The position numbers and the translations under genes were made by a program. From contig JAFQKI010000013.1 of assembly GCA_017396945.1 (NCBI GenBank), positions 1 through 64,000 of the forward strand: a stretch of DNA of 64,000 bases, read 5' to 3'. This DNA comes from Muribaculaceae bacterium (GTDB taxonomy: Bacteria > Bacteroidota > Bacteroidia > Bacteroidales > Muribaculaceae). The notes below the pieces were generated by a model, which did not search any database, was not told the origin of the DNA, and worked only from the letters and a program-made list of their open reading frames with translations. Positions 1 to 9,390 of the stretch are shown here, piece after piece. How positions within the stretch are numbered: position 1 is the stretch's first letter; each line of letters starts with the position of its first letter.

Positions 1-1
1 A

Positions 2-307
2 AGTATTGATGTGCGGTTGTTGCCGAAGATCGATTCGCCGGCAGATTTGCGCCGTTTGTCTCAAGAACAATTGCCTCAAGTGTGTGCCGAGATTAGAGAA
101 TTTCTGATAAACTCTCTTGCTGACAATCCCGGTCATTTTGCCTCAAGTATGGGTGCGGTAGTGTTGACAGTGGCATTGCATTATGTATTTGACACCCCAT
201 ACGACCGAATCGTTTGGGACGTAGGTCACCAAGCATACGGACACAAATTGTTGACCGGGAAAACAAAACGGAAGACCCGTAAACGTATGGTTCACACTCC
301 CTATTAG
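2..307 (+). pseudogene. dxs: Truncated 1-deoxy-D-xylulose-5-phosphate synthase (N-terminal fragment)
   Basis: The frame is open to the left edge and has a possible GTG start at 11. It reads as the first ~85 residues of Dxs, the thiamine-diphosphate enzyme that condenses pyruvate and glyceraldehyde-3-phosphate in the MEP isoprenoid pathway. Visible family motifs are [23 protein letters not shown] and [17 protein letters not shown]. After LLTG the protein turns into a basic tail and stops at 307, whereas full Dxs is about 630 residues. The segment usually reading VELT is VVLT here, so a usually acidic residue is lost. Only the start of the thiamine-binding domain is present, so it cannot be an active enzyme. 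A broken gene, recombination junction or assembly join would all fit. Confidence 0.72.
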
Positions 308-352
308 GTTTAAACTACAAAAATGAATATAGGGATGAATACAATTATATTA

Positions 353-997
353 TTATTTTCGGCCAAAGTCGGCAGGAATTTCCCCCCATTGCTCGGTATT
401 CCATTTAATCACCTGATTGTGATTGGGGTGCACCGCAAGCCACGCATCAGCACGACGCAACATTTCAAAAATACGCGCATTGCGAGAGGTTGGTGTTAGT
501 GTTGTGTTGCTACGGCCTCGTCGCAACCACGATTGGGCAGTGCGACTATCGCTATAAACCGGAGTAGTGCGATCACCTTGCTTATCAAGGTGAGCCAAAG
601 CATGGATTAAAGCCAAATACTCACCGACATTGTTGGTACCATCTTCCAATGGCCCTACTTTAAAAACGGTTTCACCCGTACGCACATTCACACCCTGATA
701 TTCCATTCGCCCTGGATTTCCGGCACACGCTCCATCAACGGCTATACTATCCAAAATTATCTCGGGAAACGCCTCATAGTTAACCTTCACCTTGGGATGA
801 TTGGCGATAGAGCGTAATATCCCTATATGCTCTGATGAGTCGCCGCGATAGGCAAGCGTCGCTGCCTCCTGATCATTAAACGACTTATATTTAGCTCCCG
901 GAAAGTTTTTGATTTGAGCTTGGCACTCTTCCCATGAATCGTAAATGCCGGGATGAAAGCCTACCCATACAACATAAAATTTACGGCGTGTGCTCAT
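353..997 (-). CDS. rnhA: Ribonuclease H with viroplasmin-type N-terminal domain
   Basis: A 214-residue protein. Residues 1-50 match the Cauli_VI/viroplasmin domain (KFYVVWVGFHPGIY start), which binds RNA-DNA hybrids in many RNase H1 proteins. Residues ~80-214 form the RNase H fold that cleaves the RNA strand of hybrids. Acidic active-site positions are visible in the segments AVDGACAGNPG, NNVGEYLAL and VYSDSRTA, and near the C-terminus in IPADFGRK. Its ATG overlaps the TGA of the upstream shikimate kinase gene (ATGA), so the two are cotranscribed and probably translationally coupled. The length is normal for this two-domain type. Confidence 0.9.
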   Translation of the reverse strand: MSTRRKFYVVWVGFHPGIYDSWEECQAQIKNFPGAKYKSFNDQEAATLAYRGDSSEHIGILRSIANHPKVKVNYEAFPEIILDSIAVDGACAGNPGRMEYQGVNVRTGETVFKVGPLEDGTNNVGEYLALIHALAHLDKQGDRTTPVYSDSRTAQSWLRRGRSNTTLTPTSRNARIFEMLRRADAWLAVHPNHNQVIKWNTEQWGEIPADFGRK

Positions 998-1533
998 GGC
1001 TCAAATGGTATTGATAACTGTTGACAAAAACGATGTGACGTAACGCTGATTTGACTGCGACACTCCAATTCATCGGCAGTAAACGAGATTTGAGCCTGAG
1101 AATAGTGTTGCATACGCCCAGCAAGAGCATCGATAATGAATTGTCTCAACTCATCATCGGTTTTATCGGCAATGAGCGGGCGTTTATGTCGCCCGCGCAT
1201 CAACCGAGAATGGAGTTTGTCAATCGACGTGTCAAGAAACACCGTGATCCCATGGTCATTCATATATTGCATATTGTCAAAGAAGCATGGGGTTCCTCCG
1301 CCACATGCGACAATTACGTTTTCAAAATCGGCAACCTCGTGTAGCATGTTTCGCTCCACTTGGCGAAATCCCTCCTCTCCACGTTGAGCAAACAGCTCCC
1401 TGACCGACATGTGAAAACGCCCCTCAATATAATTATCAAGGTCAACAAATTGCAACCCTGACAAAGCAGAGACAGCACGTCCGAGCGTTGACTTGCCCGA
1501 ACCCATATATCCAATAAGAAAAATCGGACGCAC
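994..1533 (-). CDS. aroK: Shikimate kinase
   Basis: A 179-residue enzyme that phosphorylates shikimate to shikimate-3-phosphate in the chorismate pathway, in the cytoplasm. It has the Walker A loop GYMGSGKST near the N-terminus, the substrate-binding segment FVDLDNYIE, the RxxE helix and the glycine motif ACGGGTP, followed by a lid region with RHKRPLI. Length is typical. It is the first gene of a two-gene operon with rnhA, overlapping by four bases. Confidence 0.93.
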   Translation of the reverse strand: MRPIFLIGYMGSGKSTLGRAVSALSGLQFVDLDNYIEGRFHMSVRELFAQRGEEGFRQVERNMLHEVADFENVIVACGGGTPCFFDNMQYMNDHGITVFLDTSIDKLHSRLMRGRHKRPLIADKTDDELRQFIIDALAGRMQHYSQAQISFTADELECRSQISVTSHRFCQQLSIPFEP

Positions 1534-1559
1534 GGTTGTTTCTAAAAGTCAGATTATTG

Positions 1560-1988
1560 TTATTTTTTTTCTTTGAGGAGGTCACGGATTTCAGTAAGCA
1601 ACACTTCCTCTTTTGAAGGAGCGGGAGGTGCCGCTGCGACTTCCTCTTCTTTTTTCTTGTGCATTTTCATTATCACACGCAACGCAATAAAAATACTGAA
1701 CGCGATAATCAAGAAATCCACAACATTTTGGATAAACATACCATATTTTAGTAATACCGCAGGTATCTCCTCTCCCGTTGCAGGATCAACCGATGCAGCA
1801 GTCAATTCATAACTAAGCTCAGTAAAAGACACTCCACCGGTTAGTTTTCCCACACATGGCATAATAATGTCATTCACGAGCGAAGTAACGATTTTGCCAA
1901 ATGCGCCACCAATGATAACACCGACAGCCATGTCGAGAATGTTGCCTTTCATCGCAAAGGCTTTAAAGTCAGAAAGAAATTTTCCCAT
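1560..1988 (-). CDS. mscL: Large-conductance mechanosensitive channel
   Basis: A 142-residue inner-membrane channel that opens under membrane tension and releases solutes on osmotic downshock. The N-terminus carries the family motif around [20 protein letters not shown] (first transmembrane helix). The second helix is near residues 85-108, followed by a charged C-terminal helix ending in DLLKEKK. The periplasmic loop between the helices is slightly extended, as is common in Bacteroidota. It is divergent from gapA across a ~200-base spacer and probably has its own promoter there. Confidence 0.95.
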   Translation of the reverse strand: MGKFLSDFKAFAMKGNILDMAVGVIIGGAFGKIVTSLVNDIIMPCVGKLTGGVSFTELSYELTAASVDPATGEEIPAVLLKYGMFIQNVVDFLIIAFSIFIALRVIMKMHKKKEEEVAAAPPAPSKEEVLLTEIRDLLKEKK

Positions 1989-2097
1989 AATGCTGATTTT
2001 ATTGTTTAAAATTGATTAAAAAATTATTTAAGTGCAAAATTACGGAAATTTCTCTTTAATTTTTATCTCTTTGCCATATTATTACAAAAAAATTTCG

Positions 2098-2105
2098 TAA
2101 TTTTG
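2098..2105 (+). promoter_or_regulatory. Candidate Bacteroidota -7 element upstream of gapA
   Basis: TAATTTTG matches the Bacteroidota TAnnTTTG -7 element and lies 88 bases before the gapA start. The nearest upstream TTTG is 24 bases away, longer than the usual 19-21, so only the -7 box is clear. Confidence 0.45.
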
Positions 2106-2187
2106 TGGCGCAATTTGGAATTTTAGGTTTTCAACCCTCAAAATCGTGTTGCAAATTTGTTTAAGAGGATAATTTATAACCCAATAA

Positions 2188-3210
<1,023 letters not shown>

Positions 3211-3242
3211 TCAATTTAGACAAAACATTTTCTAAATAGCGC

Positions 3243-3278
3243 AGAACGACCGAGTCAATGACCCGGTCGTTCTTTTTA
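3243..3278 (+). terminator. Rho-independent terminator after gapA
   Basis: A perfect 10-bp stem (AGAACGACCG at 3243-3252 with CGGTCGTTCT at 3264-3273) is followed by a run of T. It lies 33 bases after the gapA stop. Confidence 0.88.
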
Positions 3279-3332
3279 TTTAACAAAGTCACCTAATAAT
3301 GATATAGGGGCCAGGTGGACAAAAATTTTGTT

Positions 3333-3938
3333 TCACATACTCTCACATCGAGCAAGTGTCAAAACCTTTTCGGGCGACAATTCGACATAGAACAGCACCA
3401 CCTTTTTAGCAATTCCACCCCTCTCTGCCAAAGCGATTGCATCACCATCCATTATCGGCAATTTTATTTCCGACGCAAAATCCAAGCCGGGAAGTGCGAC
3501 TGCTTTATATATCGCCTCCTTAGCGGTCCATGCCTGCAATAACCCTTGAGGGGCATTGTAATAAGCGAGTTCAGCGACAGAAAGGACTCTCGGTGCAACA
3601 CGATGCAACTGCCCACGCCACAACTCTACATCAATACCTATATGACACATCTCATCTACAGCGATCACAACCTCATCGGCACAATGCGACACAGAGATAT
3701 TACAATCGCGATTTACTATCGGCGCACCATTTTCATCGTGGGAATACACTACATCATCACCAAATATCTCACGGAGCATTATGCGTGTAAGCAATATCTC
3801 GGCTTGACGATGCAATGATTTGACATTTGCGACAAAACCACGTTCTGCCTCAGTCGCCATATTCTGCAATGAGGATATATCAGAAGGAATTTTCTCCCTA
3901 TACACACAAGTGGTACCAACCTCTAAGCAAGTCATCAT
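3333..3938 (-). CDS. 4'-phosphopantetheinyl transferase, Sfp type
   Basis: A 201-residue enzyme that moves phosphopantetheine from CoA to a serine of carrier proteins. The two signature motifs are present: GIDVELW (Mg2+-binding acidic residues) at about two thirds and WTAKEAIYKA further on. It starts inside the end of the gldD-like gene (four-base ATGA overlap), so it is the last gene of the gldE-gldD-PPTase operon. This order recurs in Bacteroidales. Its carrier-protein substrate cannot be told from the window. Confidence 0.88.
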   Translation of the reverse strand: MMTCLEVGTTCVYREKIPSDISSLQNMATEAERGFVANVKSLHRQAEILLTRIMLREIFGDDVVYSHDENGAPIVNRDCNISVSHCADEVVIAVDEMCHIGIDVELWRGQLHRVAPRVLSVAELAYYNAPQGLLQAWTAKEAIYKAVALPGLDFASEIKLPIMDGDAIALAERGGIAKKVVLFYVELSPEKVLTLARCESM

Positions 3939-4585
3939 CTCTTGATTTTAAGATTTTTCAGAGCATGAATTATATCACGATTAACCGCCGACACGATTGG
4001 CGAGACAGAATCGGGATTGGCAATCGACGACTCATCATTGAAATAGAGAACCCCATAAACAAGCCAATCCTTATTATTAGTTGATAGAAACTGTAATGGC
4101 GTTGCTGTCACACCATTTGATTTTACAATTGTGCTATAAAAACCTCCGGGATTATCCAATTCAGTAATCTCTGCCACCAGATCACCCACATTCAACGCCA
4201 TTCGTTCTTGACGATTAGCAATAGCTTCCGACAACTTGCGACCCTCCACATTAGAGAAAGTGCAATGCATCGTCACCCCCAAAGAAGGATAGCCCACATT
4301 ATACCACCACGAGCCATCAGCGACATTATGAGACGTATCTCGCGATGCGACCGCCGAAGCATTTATTCTAAATTCCAACGGGGTATCCTGAAGCTCATTA
4401 TATATCGTATCCGGGACAACGATACGTGAATATGCCGTCTGACGCGGTATCGGAACTCCCGCCGAAGATCTGTTACCATCGCCACATTCACTCATTGCCA
4501 CCGCAAACACAATGGCACATATCCACACCGGCAACATTGCCAACACAACAGCGGTGAGACCTTTGCGTCTTCTCACACTTTTCAT
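3935..4585 (-). CDS. gldD: GldD-like membrane-anchored or lipoprotein-like protein
   Basis: A 216-residue envelope protein. A basic N-terminus and hydrophobic segment (~10-31) lead to a cysteine in VAMSEC; the glutamate just before the cysteine is unlike a canonical lipobox, so lipidation is uncertain. The C-terminal half has the GldD pattern: conserved aromatic WWYNVGYPSLG, VKSNGVTATPLQFLST and a YGVLYFN...IVSAVNRDIIHAL ending. GldD belongs to the gliding/type IX secretion accessory set in Flavobacteria, and homologues persist in non-gliding gut species. Position between gldE and a PPTase gene supports the call. Confidence 0.75.
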   Translation of the reverse strand: MKSVRRRKGLTAVVLAMLPVWICAIVFAVAMSECGDGNRSSAGVPIPRQTAYSRIVVPDTIYNELQDTPLEFRINASAVASRDTSHNVADGSWWYNVGYPSLGVTMHCTFSNVEGRKLSEAIANRQERMALNVGDLVAEITELDNPGGFYSTIVKSNGVTATPLQFLSTNNKDWLVYGVLYFNDESSIANPDSVSPIVSAVNRDIIHALKNLKIKR

Positions 4586-4596
4586 CTCGTAGCCGA

Positions 4597-5937
4597 CTAT
4601 TGTTCTTGATTTTCAGGCATTACCTTCACCCTGACACTCGCTATGCGATGATGCGTGATGTCAAGAATAAGGAAGCGACAACGTCCATACACCAATGGCT
4701 CTTTTTCTTTCGGGAAATCGCCCTTAATCGCAAGCAACATCCCGGCAAGAGTTTTGGCATCCTCTGCCACATCGGCATAGTCATCCTCATCCAACCCGGT
4801 CACCTTAAAGAAATCATTGAGCAGAGTTTCTCCTTCAAATATATAGGTGTCATCGGGCAGTTTTTTATAGGTACTTTCCTCTTCATCATACTCATCATTG
4901 ATGTCGCCCACAATCTCTTCAAGTACATCTTCAAGTGTCACAATACCTTGTGTGCCACCAAACTCATCTACAACAATCGCCAAGTGGATTTTCAGTTTGC
5001 GGAAATCCTCAAGCAAGTCATCAATCATGCGGGCTTCCGGAACAAAATAAGGCTCACGCAGAAGCGATTGCCAACTGAAACCGTCAACCGATTTTCCGAT
5101 ATATGGCAACAAGTCTCGGCTATACAACACACCTTTAATGTTATCTTGTGTATCCTCATAGACCGGCAGACGAGAATAACCGCTTGTTATCACAATATCC
5201 ATCACCTCATCAAATGTAGCGTCAATAGGAATATCGGTGATGTCAACTCGTGGTGTCATCACCTCAGAAGCGGTTATATCGCCAAATTTCAAAATTCCCT
5301 CAAGCATCTCCTTGTCATCTGAGGTCTTGACATTTGTAATCTCAAGAGCCTGGCTCAACTCATCGGTTGAGATATTCTCGGTCTTTTTAGTCACTACACG
5401 ATTGACAATCGAGGAACTGCTCACAAGTACCTTTGACAATGGAGAGAATAACCTCATTGCGAAACCGATACCGCCGGAGGCAAATTTTACCCATGTAACA
5501 GTGTTGTTATTGGCATAAAGTTTAGGTAAAATCTCTCCAAAAAGTAATATCAAGAATGTCAATATAACAGTCTGCAATATAAAACTAAGTACCTCACCCA
5601 TTGATTCAAAAATAGGACCGAGCGCATAATTACAGAGTATTACAATCGTTACATTAATCAAATTATTGGCAATCAATATCGTAGCCAACAATCTCTCCGG
5701 TTTAGAGAGGAAACGACGTATCGTAGGCCCTTTGGGGGTCTCGTCAAGTTCGTCACATTGTTCGGGAGTTAATGAGAAATAGGCAATTTCACTACCGGAG
5801 ATAAATCCGGAAATAAGCAATGCCACAAGTGCGCACGAGAGCGCGATAATTTCACCAACGCCAAAATCAGGCATATTCACCGAAGCCATCAAAAGGCTTC
5901 CGATAGGCGAGGTGGCAGGTAAAGGGTCTATATCCAA
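4597..5937 (-). CDS. gldE: GldE-like CNNM/CBS-domain membrane protein
   Basis: A 446-residue protein with an N-terminal CNNM-type membrane domain (several hydrophobic segments, residues ~25-170, including SGFISGSEIAYFSLT), a CBS pair (~215-345, with VMTPRVDI and VVDEFGGTQGIVTLEDVLEEIVGDI) and a C-terminal CorC/HlyC domain. This family is linked to divalent cation transport; the Bacteroidota member beside gldD is named GldE and supports gliding or T9SS function. It heads the gldE-gldD-PPTase operon. A -7 box lies near 5998-6005 on the same strand. The usual upstream neighbours mutY and ssb are not present here. Confidence 0.85.
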   Translation of the reverse strand: MDIDPLPATSPIGSLLMASVNMPDFGVGEIIALSCALVALLISGFISGSEIAYFSLTPEQCDELDETPKGPTIRRFLSKPERLLATILIANNLINVTIVILCNYALGPIFESMGEVLSFILQTVILTFLILLFGEILPKLYANNNTVTWVKFASGGIGFAMRLFSPLSKVLVSSSSIVNRVVTKKTENISTDELSQALEITNVKTSDDKEMLEGILKFGDITASEVMTPRVDITDIPIDATFDEVMDIVITSGYSRLPVYEDTQDNIKGVLYSRDLLPYIGKSVDGFSWQSLLREPYFVPEARMIDDLLEDFRKLKIHLAIVVDEFGGTQGIVTLEDVLEEIVGDINDEYDEEESTYKKLPDDTYIFEGETLLNDFFKVTGLDEDDYADVAEDAKTLAGMLLAIKGDFPKEKEPLVYGRCRFLILDITHHRIASVRVKVMPENQEQ

Positions 5938-6039
5938 AACAAGTAAAATTAGTTATACAATAACGCGGCTTTCTAAACCGCTGATTTTTAATCGCCACAA
6001 AGTTACACATTTTAATCCACAATTCATAATCTTATAAAT

Positions 6040-6080
6040 ACAATAACCCCAAAAGTTTCAAAAACTTCCGGGGTTATTGT
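6040..6080 (-). terminator. Hairpin downstream of the GH31 gene
   Basis: An 11-bp perfect inverted repeat (ACAATAACCCC with GGGGTTATTGT) has a further AAGTTT/AAACTT pairing inside. It sits 17 bases beyond the GH31 stop. The following bases on the minus strand are only weakly T-rich. Confidence 0.65.
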
Positions 6081-6096
6081 ATCAAAATAATTTTAC

Positions 6097-8478
6097 TTAT
6101 TTCTTTTTCTCAACGACAAGCGTTGCGGGAGTCGCGACACTCCAATCAAATGTCACAGTAAGCGTTTTAGTGTTTTTATCATAACGGCTTTTTACTTTCT
6201 TGCCATTGATTGTAACCGAAGCGGGGCGCGCATCTACATTGGCAATCTCAAATGTCATCTTCTTAACCGCCGGAGCTTCGGGATATACCCCTTGGTTAGT
6301 AAGATTAATCACAATCTGATTTTCATCAGCCTTTCCGGCAAATTCCACTATCGCATAGGCGTTTTCTTGGAGTGAACGAGTTGACATGCGATCATCCTCA
6401 AACATCTCAAACGAGCTTTCGACTCCATTCACCGGGAAGTACTTCACCATGTAGCGATTGGTCACATAGTCGCCGGTATTCTCCATTTCATAATCAGCTT
6501 GAGGGATAAACGCTCCCGCACGCACAAAGAGCGGCAACACTTCGAGAGGCGCGGCATAGCTGATTGTATCACCTTGAGCATACACGTTTGCTGGATTATT
6601 ATAGTCCACCCACATTCCTTCGGGGAACACCACTTGGCGAGATGTCGCGCCTTGAGTCAACACCGGAGCCACCATCACATCACGTCCCCACAAGTATTGG
6701 TCAACGATATCATCATACTTGTTTGACTCCGACGAATAGAAATTCATTGGGCGCACCAACGGAAGCCCTTTCATCGCGTTTTCTGCCGCAAGGGTGTAAT
6801 TATAAGGCAGCCAACGATAACGTTCCTTGATGAGCGGCAGGATTATATCCTGATGCTCGGTATAACGGAATGGCTCCGCGACCTCTTGAGCATGAGTGCG
6901 AAGTATCGGAGAGAACAAACCGAGTTGTAACCAACGTACATATAATTCGGGATTAGCAAACTCAGGCGTTTCCATCGCAAAGCCACCCACATCGTGGCTC
7001 ATATATCCAAGCCCGCTAAGACCGGCATTAATCATTATTTTAATTTGCGGTTGCAATCCGCCCCAAGAGCGAGACACATCGGTTGACCATGGGAACACGC
7101 TATAACGTTGCAATCCGGCAGTTCCGCCACGCATCAATGTCATTAATCGAGTATCGGGATATTCTTCTTTATAGAGGTCATAAATTATGCGACTCCAATC
7201 ATTGCCATATTGATTATGATACTCGCGAGCGGTCAAACCATTGTGGTGGAATATCGTTTCGGGATGCACTTCCGGCTCGCCAAGGTCGCCCCACCAACCG
7301 CCCACGCCCTCATCGGTGAGCAGTTTGTAACGATCGCGAAGCCATTGACGAGTAAGCGGATTTGACACGTCAAACATTCCTCCGGTTCCCACCCATATCG
7401 TCACATCATGAGTATTTCCCACTGAGTCGCGACAAAACATACCTTGTGGCGATAGAGTATTATAATTATCTATTGCTCGTCCGTTTTTTAAAACGTAGGG
7501 CTGCGAGATTATAATCGTGTTCACTCCATCTTTCTTGAAATCGGCGAGCATCTCACGATAAGTGGGCCATTGGCTTGGTTCCCACGCCAGACGCCCCATA
7601 TCCTCCTCTTTACCATACCAATAAAGGTCAAGAACTACACCATCAACCGGGTATCCGCCCAATTTCAAGCTGTCGATAATACCACGAGTCTCAGCCTCGG
7701 TCTTGTAACCATATTTTGACGTGATATAACCCAAAGACCAGAATGGCGGCAACTCCTGACGTCCGGTCAACTCGGTGTATGCCTCAACAACCCCCTCCAA
7801 CGAGCCCGCGCCGTTGATGAAATAATATGAGACCGGAGCCTTACCCTCGGTGATATATTTAACAGGATTACCCATAATCATCTCGGCGGCGGCATAGTCA
7901 TCAAACAACACTCCATAACCCTCCGACGAGATAAACAATGGAATAGAGATATTCATCTGGTTAATGCGCTCCTCATAGCCCTTATAACCATAATTTTGCT
8001 TATTATACATCACAAGCGTGTCGCCCGCCAAGTCAATCGAATGACCACGCTCTCCGGCACCATAGAATGATCCAACTCCGGTAGTGGTCAACGCCATCTC
8101 CTGACGTCCGGCAACCTCTCCGCGCACACCATTATCCACGAGCACACGATTATTGCCCGCACTGATAGTCACAGCTCCCGACTGTTGATTAAACATCACT
8201 GTCACACCGCCATCGGTTGTAATAACCTTTGAGTTGCCGGCATCAACCACCTTACCTGTAAAATCTTCGGGCTGAAGCACCACCGACGCCGAAGCCGGAA
8301 CCTCAACACCCACAGGAGCATTTGAAACCTTAATGACATCATCATTGACCACCGTCACAGTCACCACGCGACCATCGGCAGTCTCAGTCTTGAACACACC
8401 TTGGGCAGCATGCGCTCTCATGCCAAACACACAGCACACACTGGCCAAAGCCATCATATAAATCCTCATAATCTTCAT
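6097..8478 (-). CDS. Secreted glycoside hydrolase family 31 enzyme (alpha-glucosidase/alpha-xylosidase type)
   Basis: A 793-residue retaining glycosidase. Residues 1-24 are a signal peptide ending near AHAAQG, so it acts in the periplasm or at the surface. An N-terminal beta-sandwich (~30-240) precedes the (beta/alpha)8 barrel with VVLDLYWYG. The nucleophile region GGWWGDLGEPE puts the nucleophile at D398, and PWSTDVSRSW puts the acid/base at D467; the 69-residue spacing fits GH31. Two C-terminal beta domains follow. Family members cleave alpha-glucosides, alpha-xylosides or alpha-galactosides, and the substrate is not readable here. No SusC/D pair is adjacent. A perfect promoter lies 52 bases upstream. 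Confidence 0.93.
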   Translation of the reverse strand: MKIMRIYMMALASVCCVFGMRAHAAQGVFKTETADGRVVTVTVVNDDVIKVSNAPVGVEVPASASVVLQPEDFTGKVVDAGNSKVITTDGGVTVMFNQQSGAVTISAGNNRVLVDNGVRGEVAGRQEMALTTTGVGSFYGAGERGHSIDLAGDTLVMYNKQNYGYKGYEERINQMNISIPLFISSEGYGVLFDDYAAAEMIMGNPVKYITEGKAPVSYYFINGAGSLEGVVEAYTELTGRQELPPFWSLGYITSKYGYKTEAETRGIIDSLKLGGYPVDGVVLDLYWYGKEEDMGRLAWEPSQWPTYREMLADFKKDGVNTIIISQPYVLKNGRAIDNYNTLSPQGMFCRDSVGNTHDVTIWVGTGGMFDVSNPLTRQWLRDRYKLLTDEGVGGWWGDLGEPEVHPETIFHHNGLTAREYHNQYGNDWSRIIYDLYKEEYPDTRLMTLMRGGTAGLQRYSVFPWSTDVSRSWGGLQPQIKIMINAGLSGLGYMSHDVGGFAMETPEFANPELYVRWLQLGLFSPILRTHAQEVAEPFRYTEHQDIILPLIKERYRWLPYNYTLAAENAMKGLPLVRPMNFYSSESNKYDDIVDQYLWGRDVMVAPVLTQGATSRQVVFPEGMWVDYNNPANVYAQGDTISYAAPLEVLPLFVRAGAFIPQADYEMENTGDYVTNRYMVKYFPVNGVESSFEMFEDDRMSTRSLQENAYAIVEFAGKADENQIVINLTNQGVYPEAPAVKKMTFEIANVDARPASVTINGKKVKSRYDKNTKTLTVTFDWSVATPATLVVEKKK

Positions 8479-8529
8479 ATATTATCTTTTTCAGGGTATT
8501 AAGTTAATTCAAAAACAAAAATCTCACCA

Positions 8530-8560
8530 CAAAGTTACACAATTCGCCCAACAATCCAAA
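8530..8560 (-). promoter_or_regulatory. Bacteroidota promoter for the GH31 gene
   Basis: On the minus strand TTTG (8557-8560) and TAACTTTG (8530-8537) are separated by exactly 19 bases, a perfect match to the Bacteroidota sigma-ABfr consensus. Confidence 0.8.
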
Positions 8561-8608
8561 CGCAATCCACACTATTTATCCGTCGCTCCAACATCTATTA
8601 GAAATCAG

Positions 8609-8639
8609 TTTGCAAAATAGATAATAATTTGTAATTTTG
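8609..8639 (+). promoter_or_regulatory. Bacteroidota promoter for a non-coding leader or RNA
   Basis: TTTG (8609-8612), 19 bases, then TAATTTTG (8632-8639): a perfect consensus promoter. The nearest annotated gene start is almost 400 bases downstream, so transcription here would make a long untranslated RNA. Confidence 0.75.
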
Positions 8640-8970
8640 TATCGTACTTGCGCCGAATAGCGATTCGACTCAAAGGATACATTTTTTATTAATACAGAAA
8701 AGACGTTTTAGCGTCGTTCGGTTTCCTTATCTCAAAACTTCGCAACTTTTGAAAACTCTTGAGAAACAGAATGGCAATGAAAAACGTCCCATTGTGGTAT
8801 ATATTAACCGTCACGCCGACAAAACCACACTAAAAAGTGGCATAATTGGTCGGTGAGTTGTTATATACTATGATGTGGGCTTTCTTCGTTGCTCGTTTTC
8901 AAGAGATGGGCATTGCGAAGGCCTAAAGATAAGGAACGGGCATCGCTTGATTCCCACATCTTTTCTTTCT
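8640..8970 (+). ncRNA. Candidate structured non-coding RNA of ~330 nt
   Basis: Downstream of a perfect promoter, this stretch has no convincing gene but several inverted repeats: CGAAT/ATTCG near 8652-8665, GACG/CGTC around 8705-8717, CCAC/GTGG around 8824-8840 enclosed by GCCGAC/GTCGGT, and a terminal stem GATGTGGG (8872-8879) with CCCACATC (8953-8960) containing an inner CTTCG/CGAAG pair. A T-rich tract follows, as at a transcript end. One frame is open for ~50 codons before 8850 but has no start codon nearby. I do not recognise it as 6S, tmRNA or RNase P RNA. It could instead be a long leader of the helix-turn-helix gene. Confidence 0.45.
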
Positions 8971-9027
8971 CATAACCCACTAAAGCACAAGCACATCAGG
9001 GGATCATGGGCACACCACACAACCACA

Positions 9028-9231
9028 ATGAAACACATCGGGCGACACATCCAAGCCACACTACGCGACCAGGGACGCACAGTCACATGGTTTGCCAAAC
9101 AACTATGTTGCACTCGCCCCAACGCCTATAAGATCTTTGCCAAAGATAACATAGACCTACAACTGTTGCTACGCATCAGCAACATTCTTAATCACGACTT
9201 TTTCCTCGACATTTCCAATTCCCGACGTTAA
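9028..9231 (+). CDS. Small XRE-like helix-turn-helix DNA-binding protein
   Basis: A 67-residue protein starting MKHIGRHIQATL. An in-frame GTG at 8875 would add 51 residues, but that stretch overlaps the structured RNA hairpin and has no family resemblance, so the ATG at 9028 is preferred. The TVTWFAKQL...NAYKIFAKDNID...LLLRIS pattern matches a short Bacteroidota family of lambda-repressor-like regulators of ~65 residues. It is the nearest regulator to the FHA/kinase operon that begins 160 bases downstream and could control it or the RNA before it; that link is inference. Confidence 0.75.
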   Translation: MKHIGRHIQATLRDQGRTVTWFAKQLCCTRPNAYKIFAKDNIDLQLLLRISNILNHDFFLDISNSRR

Positions 9232-9264
9232 GGCGCATTAGTTATCTTATTGCAACTGCTCAAC

Positions 9265-9347
9265 ACATCTCCAATTTAGCAACACACACGTCTCCAATCT
9301 GGCACCATCAAACGCCCAACAATTTACCTATAATAGGTGTAACTTTG
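9265..9347 (+). promoter_or_regulatory. Promoter and operator region of the FHA/kinase operon
   Basis: TAACTTTG at 9340-9347 is a consensus -7 box 44 bases before the first gene; no good -33 TTTG is at the expected distance. A 13-base palindrome ACCTATAATAGGT (9326-9338) fills the spacer just before it. Upstream are two imperfect direct repeats offset by 23 bases, sharing TCTCCAAT (9268-9275 and 9291-9298). This layout resembles operator sites for a repressor or activator. Confidence 0.5.
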
Positions 9348-9390
9348 CAAATACTTAATTTAATAACCCTAATAACACTTTACAAATATA

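Noticed and set aside
8875..9027. Longer N-terminus of the helix-turn-helix gene from GTG at 8875
   Set aside because: The added 51 residues are low-quality and overlap the GATGTGGG/CCCACATC hairpin; family members start at the internal MKHIG.
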